Source: Bettongia penicillata ogilbyi (taxonomy: Eukaryota; Chordata; Mammalia; Diprotodontia; Potoroidae). From it: a stretch of 64,000 nucleotides of DNA. Of the stretch, positions 10,789 through 21,029 are shown in pieces (position 1 is the first letter of the stretch; each line of letters opens with the position of its first letter). The stretch covers positions 747,454 through 811,453 of the forward strand of contig JAJHZJ010000575.1 of the NCBI GenBank assembly GCA_023548195.1, in the 5' to 3' direction. The notes beneath the pieces are model-generated. The model was not told the origin of the DNA and ran no database searches. It saw only the letters and a list, made by a program, of their open reading frames with translations. Position numbers and translations under genes: made by a program.

Positions 10789-11800
10789 ATGACTGAGAAA
10801 ATGAGCAAAAACCAGAAAAAGACTCAGACTATAAGATCTTACTTTGGTGACAAGGAAGACCAAATCATCCAAACAGAAGAAAACAAAGTTAAAACTGCTC
10901 CATCCAAAGCTTCTAAGAAAAATATGAAATGGTCCCAGGCCATGGAAGAGCTCAAAAAAGATTTTGAAACTCAAGTAAGAGAAGTAAAGCAAAAATTGGA
11001 AAAAGAAATGAGAATGATGCAAGAGGATCATGAAAAACAAGTCAATGGCTTGTTAAAGGAGACTCAAAAAATACTTCAGAAAATAACACTTTAAAAATAA
11101 ACTAACTCAAATAACAAAAGAGACACAAAAAAGCCAATGATGAGAAGAATGCCTAAAAAGCAGAACTGTTCAGATGGAAAAGGAGATCCAAAATCTCACT
11201 GAAGAAAATAATTCTTTATTAGAATGGAGCAGGTGGAAGCTAATGACTTTATGAAAAATCAATAAATTATAAAAACAAAGCCAAAGTAATGAAAAATAGC
11301 AGACAATGTGAAATATTCCACTGGAAATATAACTGGTCTTGAAAATAGACCCTGGAAAGACAATTTAAAAATTATGGGACTACTTGAAAGCCATGGTCAA
11401 AAAAGATCTTAGACATCATCTCATGAAATTATCAAGGAAAACTACCCTGATATTCTAGAACCAGAGGGTAAAATAAGTACTGAAAGAATCTACCAATCAC
11501 TTCCTGAAAGAGATATGAAAATAAAAACTCCTAGGAATATTGTAGTTAAATTCAGTAGCTCCCAGATCAAGGAGAAAATATTGCAAACAGCCAGAAAGAA
11601 ACAATTTGAGTAGCGTGGAAATACAATCAGGATAACGCAAGATCTAGCTGCTTCTACATTAAGGGATCGAAGGGCTTGGAATATGATATTTCAGATATTC
11701 CAGCAGTCAAAGGACCTCAGATTAAAACCAAGAATCACCTACTCAACAAAACTGTGTATAATACTTCAGGGGAAAGATGGTCATTCATTTAAATAGAGTA
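10789..11800 (+). pseudogene. HAL1/L1 ORF1 pseudogene
   Basis: ORF1 encodes the trimeric RNA-binding chaperone of L1 ribonucleoproteins. The open part (10789-11094, 101 residues) starts MTEKMSKNQKKTQ and becomes a heptad-rich K/E coiled coil from about residue 45, as expected for the ORF1p N-terminal half. After the stop at 11092, coding traces continue in shifted frames. Near 11530-11600 PRNIVVKF and KEKILQTARKKQ resemble the ORF1p RRM. Near 11620-11770 IRITQDLAASTLRDRRAW and LKPRITYSTKL resemble the C-terminal domain. The start is set by homology with the L1 copies at 43528 and 51065. Several stops make it non-functional. Confidence 0.8.
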
Positions 11801-12705
11801 TTCCCAAGTGTTCTTGATGAAAAGACCAGAGGTGAATAGAAAATTATATACATATATAAGAGGGCACAGTGTGAGTTGAATAGGAAGGGATGATATCTAC
11901 AAAAGTAAAATTAAGGGGTGAGAGAGGACTATATTGGGAGGAGAAAGGGAGACATGCAATGGAACAAATATTCTCTCATAAAAGAGGCAAGAAAAAACTT
12001 TTTCCATGGAGGAGAAAAGGGAGGGGGAAGGTGAGAGGGAAAAAAATGAAGCTTGTTGTCATCACATTTGGCTTAAGGAGGGAATAATATGCATGCTTAA
12101 TTTAGTACGAAGATCTATCTTGCACTACAGGAGAGTAGGGGAGAAGGGGAAAAGTGGGCTGTAGGAGGATGATAGAAGGGAGGGAAAATTGGAGGAGTAA
12201 TTAAAAGTAAACACTTTTGGGGAGGAGTAAGATCAAAAGAGAGAATAAAATAAATGGGGAACAGTATAGGATGGAGGGAAATATAGTTAGTCTTTAATAA
12301 CATGACTTTTATGGAACTCTTTTGTTCTTGTGTATAACTACACATATATAGCCTATATTGAATTACTTGCCTTCTCAGTGGGGATAGGTGGGGAGGGAGG
12401 AAGGGATAGAAGTTGGAACTCAAAGTTTTAGGAATGAATGTTGAGAATCATTTTTACATGCAACTGGGAAATAAGAAATACAGGCAATGGGATATACAAA
12501 TCTGTCTTGCCCAACATGAAAGAGAAAAGTTGGGGATAAGGGAAGGGAGGGTTGTAATAGAAGGGAAGGAAGATTGTGGGAAGGGGTAATCAGAATGCAA
12601 GGCATTATTGAGTGGGGGAGGGGAAAGATGGGGAGAAAATTTGGAAGTCAAAATCTTGTGGAAACGAGTTTGTTGAAAACTAAAAATAAATAATTAAATT
12701 TTAAA
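11801..12705 (+). mobile_element. HAL1 3' UTR, purine-rich with G-quadruplex motif
   Basis: The strand is strongly purine-rich from about 11880 to 12650. A G-quadruplex-type motif of four G-runs with loops of 6, 1 and 5 bases lies at 12380-12405. The end is A-rich ('taaaaataaataattaaatt'). L1 3' UTRs are known to carry such G-rich tracts. Confidence 0.75.
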
Positions 12706-12718
12706 AAGAAGTATAATG
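12706..12718 (+). repeat. Target-site duplication of the HAL1, right copy
   Basis: aagaagtataatg, directly after the A-rich tail. It matches 10203-10215 with one mismatch. Confidence 0.8.
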
Positions 12719-12989
12719 TCCTTATTTGAATGTGATTAAAGAAGATCTTCCCCACTCACTCATGAGCCTGTCCATTGAGGCAAGTTTAATTAGGGGAGTG
12801 GTTTTGCAGGAAGGTCTCAAGTATCTTTTATTTTTTTATCTATTGAGGCAAGGGGTCAGAGGGTCATGCCCTCCAACTCTGAAAAGTGCAGAAATACTCT
12901 GAGGGTGAGGTTTTACTTTGAGGCTGTGGAAGGCATTTTGCCTCAAGAGTCCATTGGGAATTTTTTGAGTCCTTACATTGCAATGAAGT
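12719..12989. other. Unassigned sequence
   Basis: Nothing recognised. Parts may belong to the antisense L1 3' end that follows. Confidence 0.35.
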
Positions 12990-13116
12990 ACGAAGTCTAC
13001 CAGAAAAATTCCTCACACACTGTGGCTGGTGCTGTGTACAAAGTGTGTACTTTCCAGGCCTCTCTGAAGTCTTCCTGTTCATCATTTCTTATAGTAAAAT
13101 AGTATTTCATTACATT
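12990..13116 (-). mobile_element. L1 3' region fragment, antisense
   Basis: 'tctgaagtcttcctgttcat' and 'atagtaaaatagtatttcat' are the complement of the L1 segment seen at 1620-1690. The order is right, with a small internal deletion. Confidence 0.7.
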
Positions 13117-13410
13117 CAAAATGGATCACTTTTGAAATGACAAAGCCTTCTTTGGGTGTAGTTGAAGTGGGGTAGGGGAGAAGGTCATGGAAACATGGGG
13201 GAGGAGCAGGTGGTAGAGGTATGTGAGGCCAGACAAGAGTTACAGGAACACAATGGGATGGATGCAAAAATTGTGCACAAAGTTTGCTGTGTCCCGAACA
13301 GGCAAAGCAACTGCTATTCAGTGGTGTTCTAGTATCACACAAAAGACAAGATTTGAACCCAATTTTTCCTGCCCCTGAGGTCTGCTTTCTATCTACTATG
13401 GACCATCCAC
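13117..13410. other. Unassigned sequence
   Basis: No repeat or gene recognised. Confidence 0.35.
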
Positions 13411-13557
13411 AAATACATATACAAATATAATACATATATATGCATTTGTATTTGTGTTTGTGTGTACAATTATACATATATTTATGCATTTTGTTATATA
13501 TGTACAAACACACATATGTAGATATAAATATATATATATATATGTATAAACACATGT
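13411..13557. repeat. TA/CA-rich simple repeat
   Basis: Interrupted alternating purine-pyrimidine sequence with ATATAT and GTGT blocks. It produces a long Y-rich false frame on the minus strand. Confidence 0.85.
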
Positions 13558-13889
13558 AGCTCAGCAACTCATTTCCATACTTTCCTCTCATTTTTTGTAG
13601 TTAAGGTTTAAAACAGAAGCTCCTTGTGGGGATTTTCAACACAGACCCTGAATACACAGTTTCAGAGGGTTTTGTATCAGTCAAATCTCATAGTTTTTAC
13701 TATTTTCCTTTTCAGTCTATGCTTCTAGCTGAGCCCCTAGGCATATAAAAGAAAACAATTACACATTCAAATCAAATTTGTAATTAAAACCACTTCTTGA
13801 TTATCTCTGTAAAGGAGGGATAGAGATGGCAGGAATAGATCACATTCACTGTACTGATCATTTCTAATCTGTTGATTATCTAAGAGGCT

Positions 13890-14055
13890 CCATGGCTCAC
13901 ACAGGAGACTTAGAATCTAGTCCTGATGCTGCTGCTAACCAGTGATGGCACTCTAACCTAAATAAGCCTACCCCCTCCTCTGAAACTCAGTTTCCTCACC
14001 TGGAAACCGCAGATGGTGGCTCAGATCTTTTAAGGTCACTTTGAGGAAACTGGAT
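13890..14055 (+). mobile_element. MIR-type SINE, degenerate
   Basis: 'gaaactcagtttcctcacct' is the SINE core landmark, preceded by a recognisable but decayed head. The tail is missing. Confidence 0.5.
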
Positions 14056-14471
14056 GAAATGGATGAAAATATTGAGGGAACTCTCCTTGCCCCATATAGT
14101 AAAATGCTATTTCTTGTTTGAATGTTGTATTTCCCCAGACATTTTCCCACAGTACCCTTTCATTAAAATTCTCAGAGCAGCTTCGAAACAACCCAAAGGC
14201 AAAGATCAGGAGACAGCAATAAGAGATAGTTAGAGCCTTAATAATCAGCTGATGACTCCAATAACTAATCTAAAACAGGGAAGCAGGAATACTCATTGCA
14301 CTGTTTAGATTGTCTTTGCCTCCTAGAGGAGCCATTCAAATGGCTCTCATATTATTAGTTATCAGTGTATTTGCATCTCACATACTGCACATGCTACCTA
14401 TCAAGACTTACTTTATTATTTGCTTTCTCAACTTAAAGTGATATAGAAAGTATTAATGAAGTTAAAAGTGT
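14056..14471. other. Unassigned sequence
   Basis: No repeat or gene recognised. Confidence 0.4.
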
Positions 14472-14562
14472 GTCATATATACATATATGTATATCTATAT
14501 ATATGCATGTGTGTGGATATAGATGTAGATATAGATATAGACATAGATAGATAAGTTGACTT
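14472..14562. repeat. TATA/GATA simple repeat
   Basis: ATATAC and TAGATA units, interrupted. Confidence 0.85.
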
Positions 14563-14579
14563 ATCTTGCTAGTGTACTT

Positions 14580-15357
14580 TCAAGGATGTGCACATCAACA
14601 ACGAGATTGATGCATGCATTGCCGGCAGAGCTAGCTCAGTGTTTGTGAGGCTCCAAAGAAAAGTTTGGGAGAGAAGAGTTATTAGACTGACTATCAGACT
14701 GAAGGGCTACAGAGTCGGTGTGCTGACCTCATTGTTATATGATTGTGAAACATAGACAGTCTACCAGAGACATGCCAAGAAACTGAATCGCTTCCATTTG
14801 AAGTGTCTTAGGAAGATTCTCTGAGGATCACCTGGCAGGATAAGGTACCAGACACTGAAGTCCTTGCTCAAGCTGAACTGCCAAGTATTCAGACTATGCT
14901 TCAGAGAGCACAACTCCAACAGGCTGGCCACGTTGTTCGAATGCAAAATGTATGTTTGCCAAAAAGAGTATTTTATGGAGAATTTGCAAGGGGCAGGCAA
15001 TCACATGGAGGTCAGAAGAAGTGATACAAGGACATTCTCAAGGTCTCTCTCAAGAAGTTTGGATTTGACTGTGCAACATGGGAGACACTGGCACAGAATT
15101 GCTCAGCATAGCGTGCCCACATAAGAAAGGGTGCTGTGCTCTTTGAGCAAAGCAGAATTGAGACAGCACAAAGTAAACGCAGGATGCGTACATTTGGGAT
15201 ATCCATCCCAAATATTCATGTGGACTATATGTGCCCAGCCTGTGGTAGAGCGTTCTGAGCTCGTATTGGTCTGATCAGCCACAGTTGGACACACTGACAC
15301 TTCACTTTATCATGGTGATGTCATTTTGGTCCTCTTTGAAAATGAAGAACAACAACC
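14580..15357 (+). pseudogene. LINE ORF2 remnant with C-terminal zinc finger, copy 2
   Basis: Same family as 8317-9391, covering the part after the RT catalytic box. Translation with small frame corrections shows a thumb/connector region with LLYDCET followed by a stop, then VYQRHAKKLNRFHLKCLRKI. A C2H2 zinc-finger pattern C-X2-C-X12-H-X3-H lies at 15232-15294, interrupted by one stop codon. The element ends with 'ttggtcctctttgaaaatga' and 'acaacaacc', a hairpin-like end followed by a short repeat. Stops at about 14755 and 15256 and frameshifts near 14830 mark it as dead. No clear target duplication was found. Confidence 0.85.
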
Positions 15358-16229
15358 ACGTATGTATATGTTATCATTGTTCTTGCTTTTCCTGGAGAGC
15401 TGGTTGTTGAATATTTGTCAGCATGTTGCTGGGTGGGGGGTGGGGTGGCAGAGAGGCTTACATTTTGTTCTTAGTTACACATTAGGTCCATTCTTTGGCA
15501 AACTAGTAAAACGATATAAATGAGAATGACACAGGATGACTTCTCATTGGCATTGTTGAAGGAATCAGTCACATTTATCAGATTCTGCTGTGACCATTAC
15601 TGAGGAGGATCAGTGGTAATGCTCACCCCAGACAGGGTGCTGTTCAACCCTAGTCCTACTTAAGCTATGCTTTATGCATACCTAAGATGAAATCGCAAAG
15701 TATTTGAGTATTTAAGAATTTTGTGGCAGTAGACCAAGGTTATGAGGTATGGGAGGTCTTCTGGGCATGGAGTATCATGTAGCCCTGGGGATGTGCCTGA
15801 CACTTAACCACAGTTTGGAAAAAATATACATTGTGGGGCATGTCATCTATAGTACACTGTACAGTACACTGAGCCTGACCCAAGTACCTTCTACCCATGA
15901 GGTTTTGTCTAGAGACCCCATTTAAGCAATAAACTTCTTTCCTTTTCTCTATCTAGCCTCCTCCATGAGGGGTAGTTTCATCAGCTCCTACAAAAGTTTC
16001 AATATGTGAGTCTCCCCTGGGTGGTGGAATTCCTGTGGCTGGGGAGACTGTTTATTCAGTGTAGATGACTGCTTAGGGTAATTTAGACTGCCAACTTTTC
16101 TCGTTCCTCTTATATCCATCAGTAAAACTATGTGGGAAAACCAACCACTGTGGCAGACCATAAAAAACCTTTGAACTTAGGATCATGACATAGTTAAGTA
16201 TGGCTTTGGGTCCTCAGATGGCACAGTTG
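15358..16229. other. Unassigned sequence, possible LTR-like part
   Basis: No coding or named repeat. An AATAAA hexamer at 15928-15933, followed by a pyrimidine-rich stretch, faintly recalls a retroviral LTR 3' part. I see no terminal repeats or primer-binding site, so this is only a remark. Confidence 0.3.
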
Positions 16230-16405
16230 GGAAGAACATTTTAGATCAAACACTCCAGTTTCATATGTCATCTGGTAGATGAGGAAAGAGGCTCAGGAAG
16301 AGGAACCCATTTGGTCAAAGACCATACAGCTAGTTATTAGTAGAGTTAGTAGGACCCTGATTCTGGGTCCTAATTTTTTCTATTCCAATAGGCCTTCCTA
16401 TTCAC
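16230..16405 (-). mobile_element. MIR-type SINE, antisense
   Basis: 'agatgaggaaagaggctcag' followed by 'accatacagctagttattag' and 'accctgattctgggtcctaa' gives the antisense MIR order. Confidence 0.65.
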
Positions 16406-16483
16406 CATACTATCAGCTTTTGACGTAGCAGTTCTTGGTCTTCTTATTCTGTCCTTATTAGCAACCACTGAACTAACAGCTTT

Positions 16484-16715
16484 GTTGTTATTACCCAGTC
16501 GTTTCAGTCATCTCTAACTCTTCATGAACCCATTTTGGGTTCTCTTGGCAAAGATACTGGAATGGTTTGCCACTGCCTTCTTTAGTTCACTATGTAGATG
16601 AGAAAACTGAGACAAACAAGGTTACGTGACTTGTCTAGAGTTACACAACTAGTAACGAAGACAGGTCTTCCCAATTTCAAGCCCAGTATTCTACTCATGA
16701 TGCCACCTAACTGCT
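16484..16715 (-). mobile_element. CORE-SINE with RTE/BovB-like tail, antisense
   Basis: The minus strand starts with a tRNA-like head (complement near 16690-16715), then the core, then a tail whose complement reads 'gttattacccagtcgtttca' and 'tctcttggcaaagatactgg'. This tail is shared with the BovB/RTE LINE and marks the marsupial Mar1/WSINE-type families. Confidence 0.85.
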
Positions 16716-17149
16716 TAAACTACTTGCATCTACACTCCATTCATTGCCCCACTTGTGCCTTCTTCCTCCTTCTCCAGATATATATTAGGCACAAGACTAT
16801 TTGCTCAAATATCCTGAAACATAGCTCAAGAACCCCAAAGTCAAAGTAGGTCCAATATCTATCCAACATACGTTGACTCTCTCCTCTGATGACTTTATTG
16901 TGGGACTTTTAACTGAAGCAAGAAAATCACTCCCCACTGATTTCCTAGTTACCTTTCATTCTGTGTCAGTAGATTACATAGAAATTAGTCATCTGTGTAA
17001 ATTACCCTTCAAAGAGATTTATTTAACAAAAATAAAGGAAATGAACTCCAGGTTATACCGAGAGACAGCATGAATACCACTAAAATTCCAACCACAATAA
17101 GTACATTAATGCTTAATAAAATACTGCTAAACTATCTGCAAAGATAACA
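16716..17149. other. Unassigned sequence
   Basis: No repeat or gene recognised. Includes a 66-codon plus-strand frame at 16873-17073 without recognisable features. Confidence 0.4.
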
Positions 17150-17335
17150 TAGTATATGGAGGGGAGAGAGAACTCATCTTAGAGTCAGGGTAACCAGAAT
17201 TCAAGTCCCATCTCTGAAAAATACTCTCTTCTCCTTGTGACTGTCTTTGACCCTAAGAAGGTTCTGACCTAGCTCGGTAATGGGAGTTTCCCCATCTGGG
17301 AATTACATGCAGGAATGAAATGATAGGTCCAAGGT
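17150..17335 (+). mobile_element. SINE of a third type, copy 1
   Basis: A SINE-like head is followed by 'gggagtttccccatctggga' and 'aggaatgaaatgataggtcc'. The same ending recurs at 47038 and 47780, so the three form one family whose name I do not know. Confidence 0.55.
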
Positions 17336-17372
17336 CTATCAAGGTAATTTACTAGTTATCTAAGGCTTGTTC

Positions 17373-17620
17373 AGCTAGATGCCACAGTGGATAGAGTGCT
17401 TAGCCTGAACTCAAGAAAACTCATGTTTCTGAGTTAAAATTTGACCTTAAAAACTTACTGTGTCACCCTTGGCAAGTCACTTAGTCCTGTTTGCTTCAGT
17501 TTCTTCATCTGTAAAATGAATTGAAGAAGGCAAACTACTTCACTATCTTTGTCAAGCAAACCCCAAATGATGACACAGAATCAGATATGGCTGAAATGAC
17601 TGAACAAAAACAAGAAAAAG
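17373..17620 (+). mobile_element. CORE-SINE with RTE/BovB-like tail
   Basis: Head 'agatgccacagtggatagag' (A-box-like), 'cttggcaagtcacttagtcc', core 'tcttcatctgtaaaatgaat', then the RTE-like tail ending 'gctgaaatgactgaacaaaa'. All parts in order. Confidence 0.9.
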
Positions 17621-17699
17621 AATTGTTCAGGATCCTAGGAATAATCACATGAGTAATAAACAAAGCTGGTGACTGTGCAGAGATCACAACCCGTATTCA

Positions 17700-17877
17700 T
17701 ATTTTAGGCTCCGTATACATTATCATTATTATTTTACAAGTGAGGAAACTAAGGTTTGGAGGCATTCAGTTACTTGCCCCTGGTTGTATAGAGAATAAGT
17801 CTTAGTGACAGGAGTTAAAATTTGATCTCTCCTGACTTTAAGTCCAGGGCACTTCTCACTACAAGATGCTGTCCCTC
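17700..17877 (-). mobile_element. MIR-type SINE, antisense
   Basis: 'acaagtgaggaaactaaggt', then 'agttacttgcccctggttgt' and 'ttaagtccagggcacttctc' follow the antisense MIR order. Confidence 0.75.
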
Positions 17878-18420
17878 ATTAGCACCAAAATCCCTGCCCT
17901 CAAGGTGATTACACTGTAACTGGGGGATACAGCACACTATTTTAATTGACACGAAGTGAAAATGTGATAAGAGCAAAAGGAAAGAGTCAGACAAAGATTT
18001 CCAAGAAAAATGGAATATGGAGAGATCCTTTTCAAGGGTTCATGGAGAAGATGACACCTTAACTGGACCCTGAAGGGTCCTGAAGTGACATCTCTCTAGG
18101 CAAAGATGTGGAATAAATGCTTTCCAACCATGAGGGGTGGTGGCTTACGGGACTCTAATGAGGTGGGGGGAAGACAGGAATGAAACAAGGGTAAGATGAC
18201 TAGGGTGGCAAATGTTTCAGTTCTCTATTGTCTGCTATGTAGAAAATGGAGAAGGGAGTAGAGCACCAGAAGATTGGACAGTAATTGCACTACAGGGCAG
18301 TCATGTTATCAATCAATCTACAAATACTTGTTAAACATCTACCATGTGCTGGGAAAAGGACATCCAAGTGGAGATGTCCAATTGATGTCTGGAAATTCAG
18401 TACTGGAAGCCAGGCTAGAG
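17878..18420 (-). mobile_element. L2, antisense, degenerate pieces
   Basis: 'ccctgccctcaaggtgatta' (17890) is an L2 terminus complement. 'taccatgtgctggg' (18340) is another, and 'acatccaagtggagatgtcc' (18360) is from ORF2. Parts between are too diverged to place. Confidence 0.5.
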
Positions 18421-18536
18421 AAGGAACTGTATTTAAGTATTTGGGAGCCCTTGGCATAAAGGCTATTATTGTACTTATGACAAAGTGTTAATAAGGAAAT
18501 TTTCAATTTTAACAGACTTCAAGTTGAATGAAAGAT

Positions 18537-18870
18537 TGTTTTTTAAATACTTTTTATCTTCATTTATTTTTAATTTTTTTTAATTATTCATTTTCAGAGT
18601 CCCACAATCACGACCATACAACCTAGATTTTTTTCTTTTCCTTCCTTCCCCTCCTTCCCTGCTCTCTCCCTGAGGCGGCATACAATTTTATATAGGTTCT
18701 ACACATACATTCCTATTAAATCCATTTTCATCATAGTCATGTTGTATAGAAGAATTAAAATGAATGGGAGAAATCATATAACAAACCAAAATGTAATACA
18801 AAAGAAAATGATCTGTTACAACCTGCAATTGAATTCCAGTTTGTTTGGTTTTTTTTTTTAATGGATCTGT
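18537..18870 (-). mobile_element. L1 3' end, antisense
   Basis: A T-rich left border (the complement of the poly-A tail) is followed by 'gaggcggcatacaattttat' and 'tagtcatgttgtatagaaga'. That is the complement of a marsupial L1 3' UTR. The right (5'-truncated) border is uncertain. Confidence 0.7.
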
Positions 18871-19199
18871 GAGTGAGTTGAGTCAATCTGTTTCAAAGTA
18901 CAAATGCAAAAAACTGTGAGTTAAGAGAACGGATACTATTTTATGTTTGGGGCTAATGAAAATAGGGCAATACATGACTATTCCATCAGGAAAATGGGAA
19001 TAGGAATGGGCTGTAAGTCTGTCTTTCTGCTGAATAGACAAGGTATTAAGAAGGATTTGAACACATTACCTCCTCTTTAATTCTGTTGGTTCATTGTCAA
19101 TAAACTCTATGGATCATCTTTGGTGTACGTGACCCTGATATAGGCTCCAGATGATGGTGATGGATTACCCCCAAAGAGTAAATATTTTTTCTATGCTAT
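18871..19199. other. Unassigned sequence
   Basis: No repeat or gene recognised. Confidence 0.35.
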
Positions 19200-19313
19200 A
19201 GAAAACTTTAATAAAAAGATCTGTTCTGTGAAGTTTAAATTCAGGCAAAGGGAAGCACTTGAGGACCTAGAGGGCCACATGTTTCCTCAAGGCCACAGGG
19301 TCCTCACCCCATT
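19200..19313 (+). mobile_element. hAT-type palindromic MITE, right half
   Basis: 'agatctgttctgtgaagttt', 'cacttgaggacctagagggc' and 'cacatgtttcctcaaggcca' match the right arm of the complete copy at 38767-38969. The left arm is missing. Confidence 0.7.
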
Positions 19314-19562
19314 CTATACCTTATGGGAATGAGATGATCCATACATTTTATATTTTCAGAGATTAAGAGAAGCAGTAGCAAGAAGTCATCCATATCCTAA
19401 AATCTAGTACCACAGGAATTTACTTGACTCACACCTGTTTTTAAACAATAATGCCATAAATAATAGGGGGAGGAGGAGAGAGGGTAACCCTAAACTGTTC
19501 CAAGAAAATTAGTTTGTTGTCATTATTCTCCAGGCAGTTGGTTGTATGTGACGGAGATAATC
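19314..19562. other. Unassigned sequence
   Basis: No repeat or gene recognised. Confidence 0.35.
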
Positions 19563-19838
19563 CTTGAGTGGCTAGGTGGTATAGTGGATAGAGCACTGGA
19601 CCTGGAGTCAGAAAGACCTGAGTTCAAATTTGGATTCAAACACTTGCTAATTGTATGACCGTAGGCAAGTTACTCAACCCTCAATTGCCTCTGCTTCTCC
19701 ATCCATAAAATGAGCATGATAATAATAGAAACTATTTCCCAGGGTTGTTGTGAAGATCAGATGAGATAAGATTTGTAAATTGCCTGGAACATGAGAAGCA
19801 CTTTATAAATATCAGTTGTTATTATTAATTATTTTAAT
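19563..19838 (+). mobile_element. tRNA-derived CORE-SINE, well preserved
   Basis: A-box-like 'taggtggtatagtgg' at 19573-19587 and B-box-like 'gagttcaaattt' near 19619 mark the tRNA-derived head. The core and a tail of 'gttattattaattatt' follow. It is the best-kept SINE of its type here and the reference for the copies at 7044, 26517 and 54958. Confidence 0.9.
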
Positions 19839-19847
19839 TTTATATTT

Positions 19848-19950
19848 TTTTATTAAGCATCCATTTGGGGTAGTGCACCATTCTAGAGACTACAGATGAA
19901 TGTGAAAAATTATGTAGTCCTTTCTCTCAAGAAACTAATAATCTAATTCT
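19848..19950 (-). mobile_element. L2 3' end, antisense
   Basis: 'tttattaagcatccatttgg' and 'tttctctcaagaaactaata' are the complement of the L2 terminus, right after the SINE tail. Confidence 0.6.
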
Positions 19951-19954
19951 CATA

Positions 19955-20090
19955 AGTCATGGTATAATGGAAGGAATCTTGAAAAGGAATCAGTAAAATT
20001 TGGGTTCAGAACTTATCTCTAAGACTTCCTGGCCATATTATCATGGTTAAGTACAATCTATGAGTTTCTTCGTATTTAAAATTGAGATAT
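19955..20090 (+). mobile_element. MIR-type SINE fragment
   Basis: 'atggtataatggaaggaatc' and 'gggttcagaacttatctcta' give a degenerate SINE head in sense orientation. Confidence 0.45.
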
Positions 20091-21029
20091 ATGGCACAAA
20101 CTCGAAAGGAATGTTACTTTTCAAGTGAGGAGGGGGAGTTGTGCTGACTGATTATATACAGGAGTGGAAAAAAATCAAACTGTAACTGTAACTTAGTGAT
20201 GCAAACATCTATATCCCATAAAGGAGGACAAATTTCAAGTAAAGACATCAATAGAAATGATTCATAAAAATAAAATAAATAGATCAGAGTGCTTGTGTCT
20301 ACTGGATTTACTGTCTTTGAAACACTCCTTTTCTATGGTGTTTAACAGATTCAGTTGTTAACAATGTGGTTGACCAAGCCCAGCTGAAAACCCTCACACT
20401 GGTTTGTCAGTATTAATCAACTCATCAAATCTTGTAACTTTTCTGCAAAAAGATGGGCTTATAGCATGGGACCTTTCCTACTGCCCAACTTGGTGTTTCT
20501 GATAAGCAGCTGAAGTGGAGTCATATTCTTCAGAGAAGACCTGCAAAAATGGACTCCACATACTGTTCAAATATTTCCTTTTTTGCCTTATATTTGTATA
20601 TTGTGCAAGTTTATGAGTTTCTCAATCTTTCAGACTTAGTTCATCCTTTCCTGTGATATGTCTTTGGGTACATTAAAGGCAAAATGTGATGGATATTCAA
20701 AATAGTATCTGTAATCAGGAATAGACCATTAAAATAGGGGAAAGATGATTAAGAGCTGGAGCAGAGACTTGGACTATCTCTAGACAAATAAAACAAAAAC
20801 CAGTAGACAAATCAACAGTTTAGTCCATCACCCAAGCAGCTGGTTTGAGTGAGTTTTTTTTTCTTCTTTCCATGGAATTGACTAGGAATTTATTTACATT
20901 GAATTTAGCAGCCTTGATCAGTTTGGTGTATAGATATGGTTTCAGAATCTCCTATGTCATTCTCTTCCAAGAAAAATGAGTAACTACCCTGATCTATTTT
21001 TACCCAGTGCCTTCTTCTTTATAATCTCA
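20091..21029. other. Repeat-poor sequence
   Basis: Nearly 1 kb without a recognised repeat. Balanced composition around 20290-20640 makes it a candidate for constrained non-coding DNA, which only a cross-species alignment can decide. Confidence 0.4.

Larger units (their letters stand above)
10216..12705 (+). mobile_element. HAL1 (half-L1) element, apparently full length
   Basis: About 2.49 kb between matching 13-base target duplications. It begins with an L1-type 5' UTR ('gcagatccaagatggtggag'), carries a decayed ORF1 from 10789, and passes straight into a G/A-rich 3' UTR and A-rich tail. There is no endonuclease or reverse transcriptase between ORF1 and the 3' UTR. That is the defining layout of HAL1, a non-autonomous L1 derivative which must borrow the L1 ORF2 protein in trans. 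Stops and frameshifts show it is inactive. The alternative, an L1 with ORF2 deleted, is less likely because both ends and the duplications are intact. Confidence 0.8.

Noticed and set aside
10537..11040. 167-codon minus-strand open frame
   Set aside because: It lies opposite the HAL1 5' UTR and ORF1 start. A shadow frame.
13082..13591. 169-codon minus-strand frame with a Y/I-rich N-terminus
   Set aside because: The N-terminal half comes from TA/CA simple repeats, and the rest shows no domain.
19563..19650. tRNA gene
   Set aside because: A- and B-box-like motifs are present, but they belong to the head of a SINE. No cloverleaf with an anticodon arm can be drawn with confidence.
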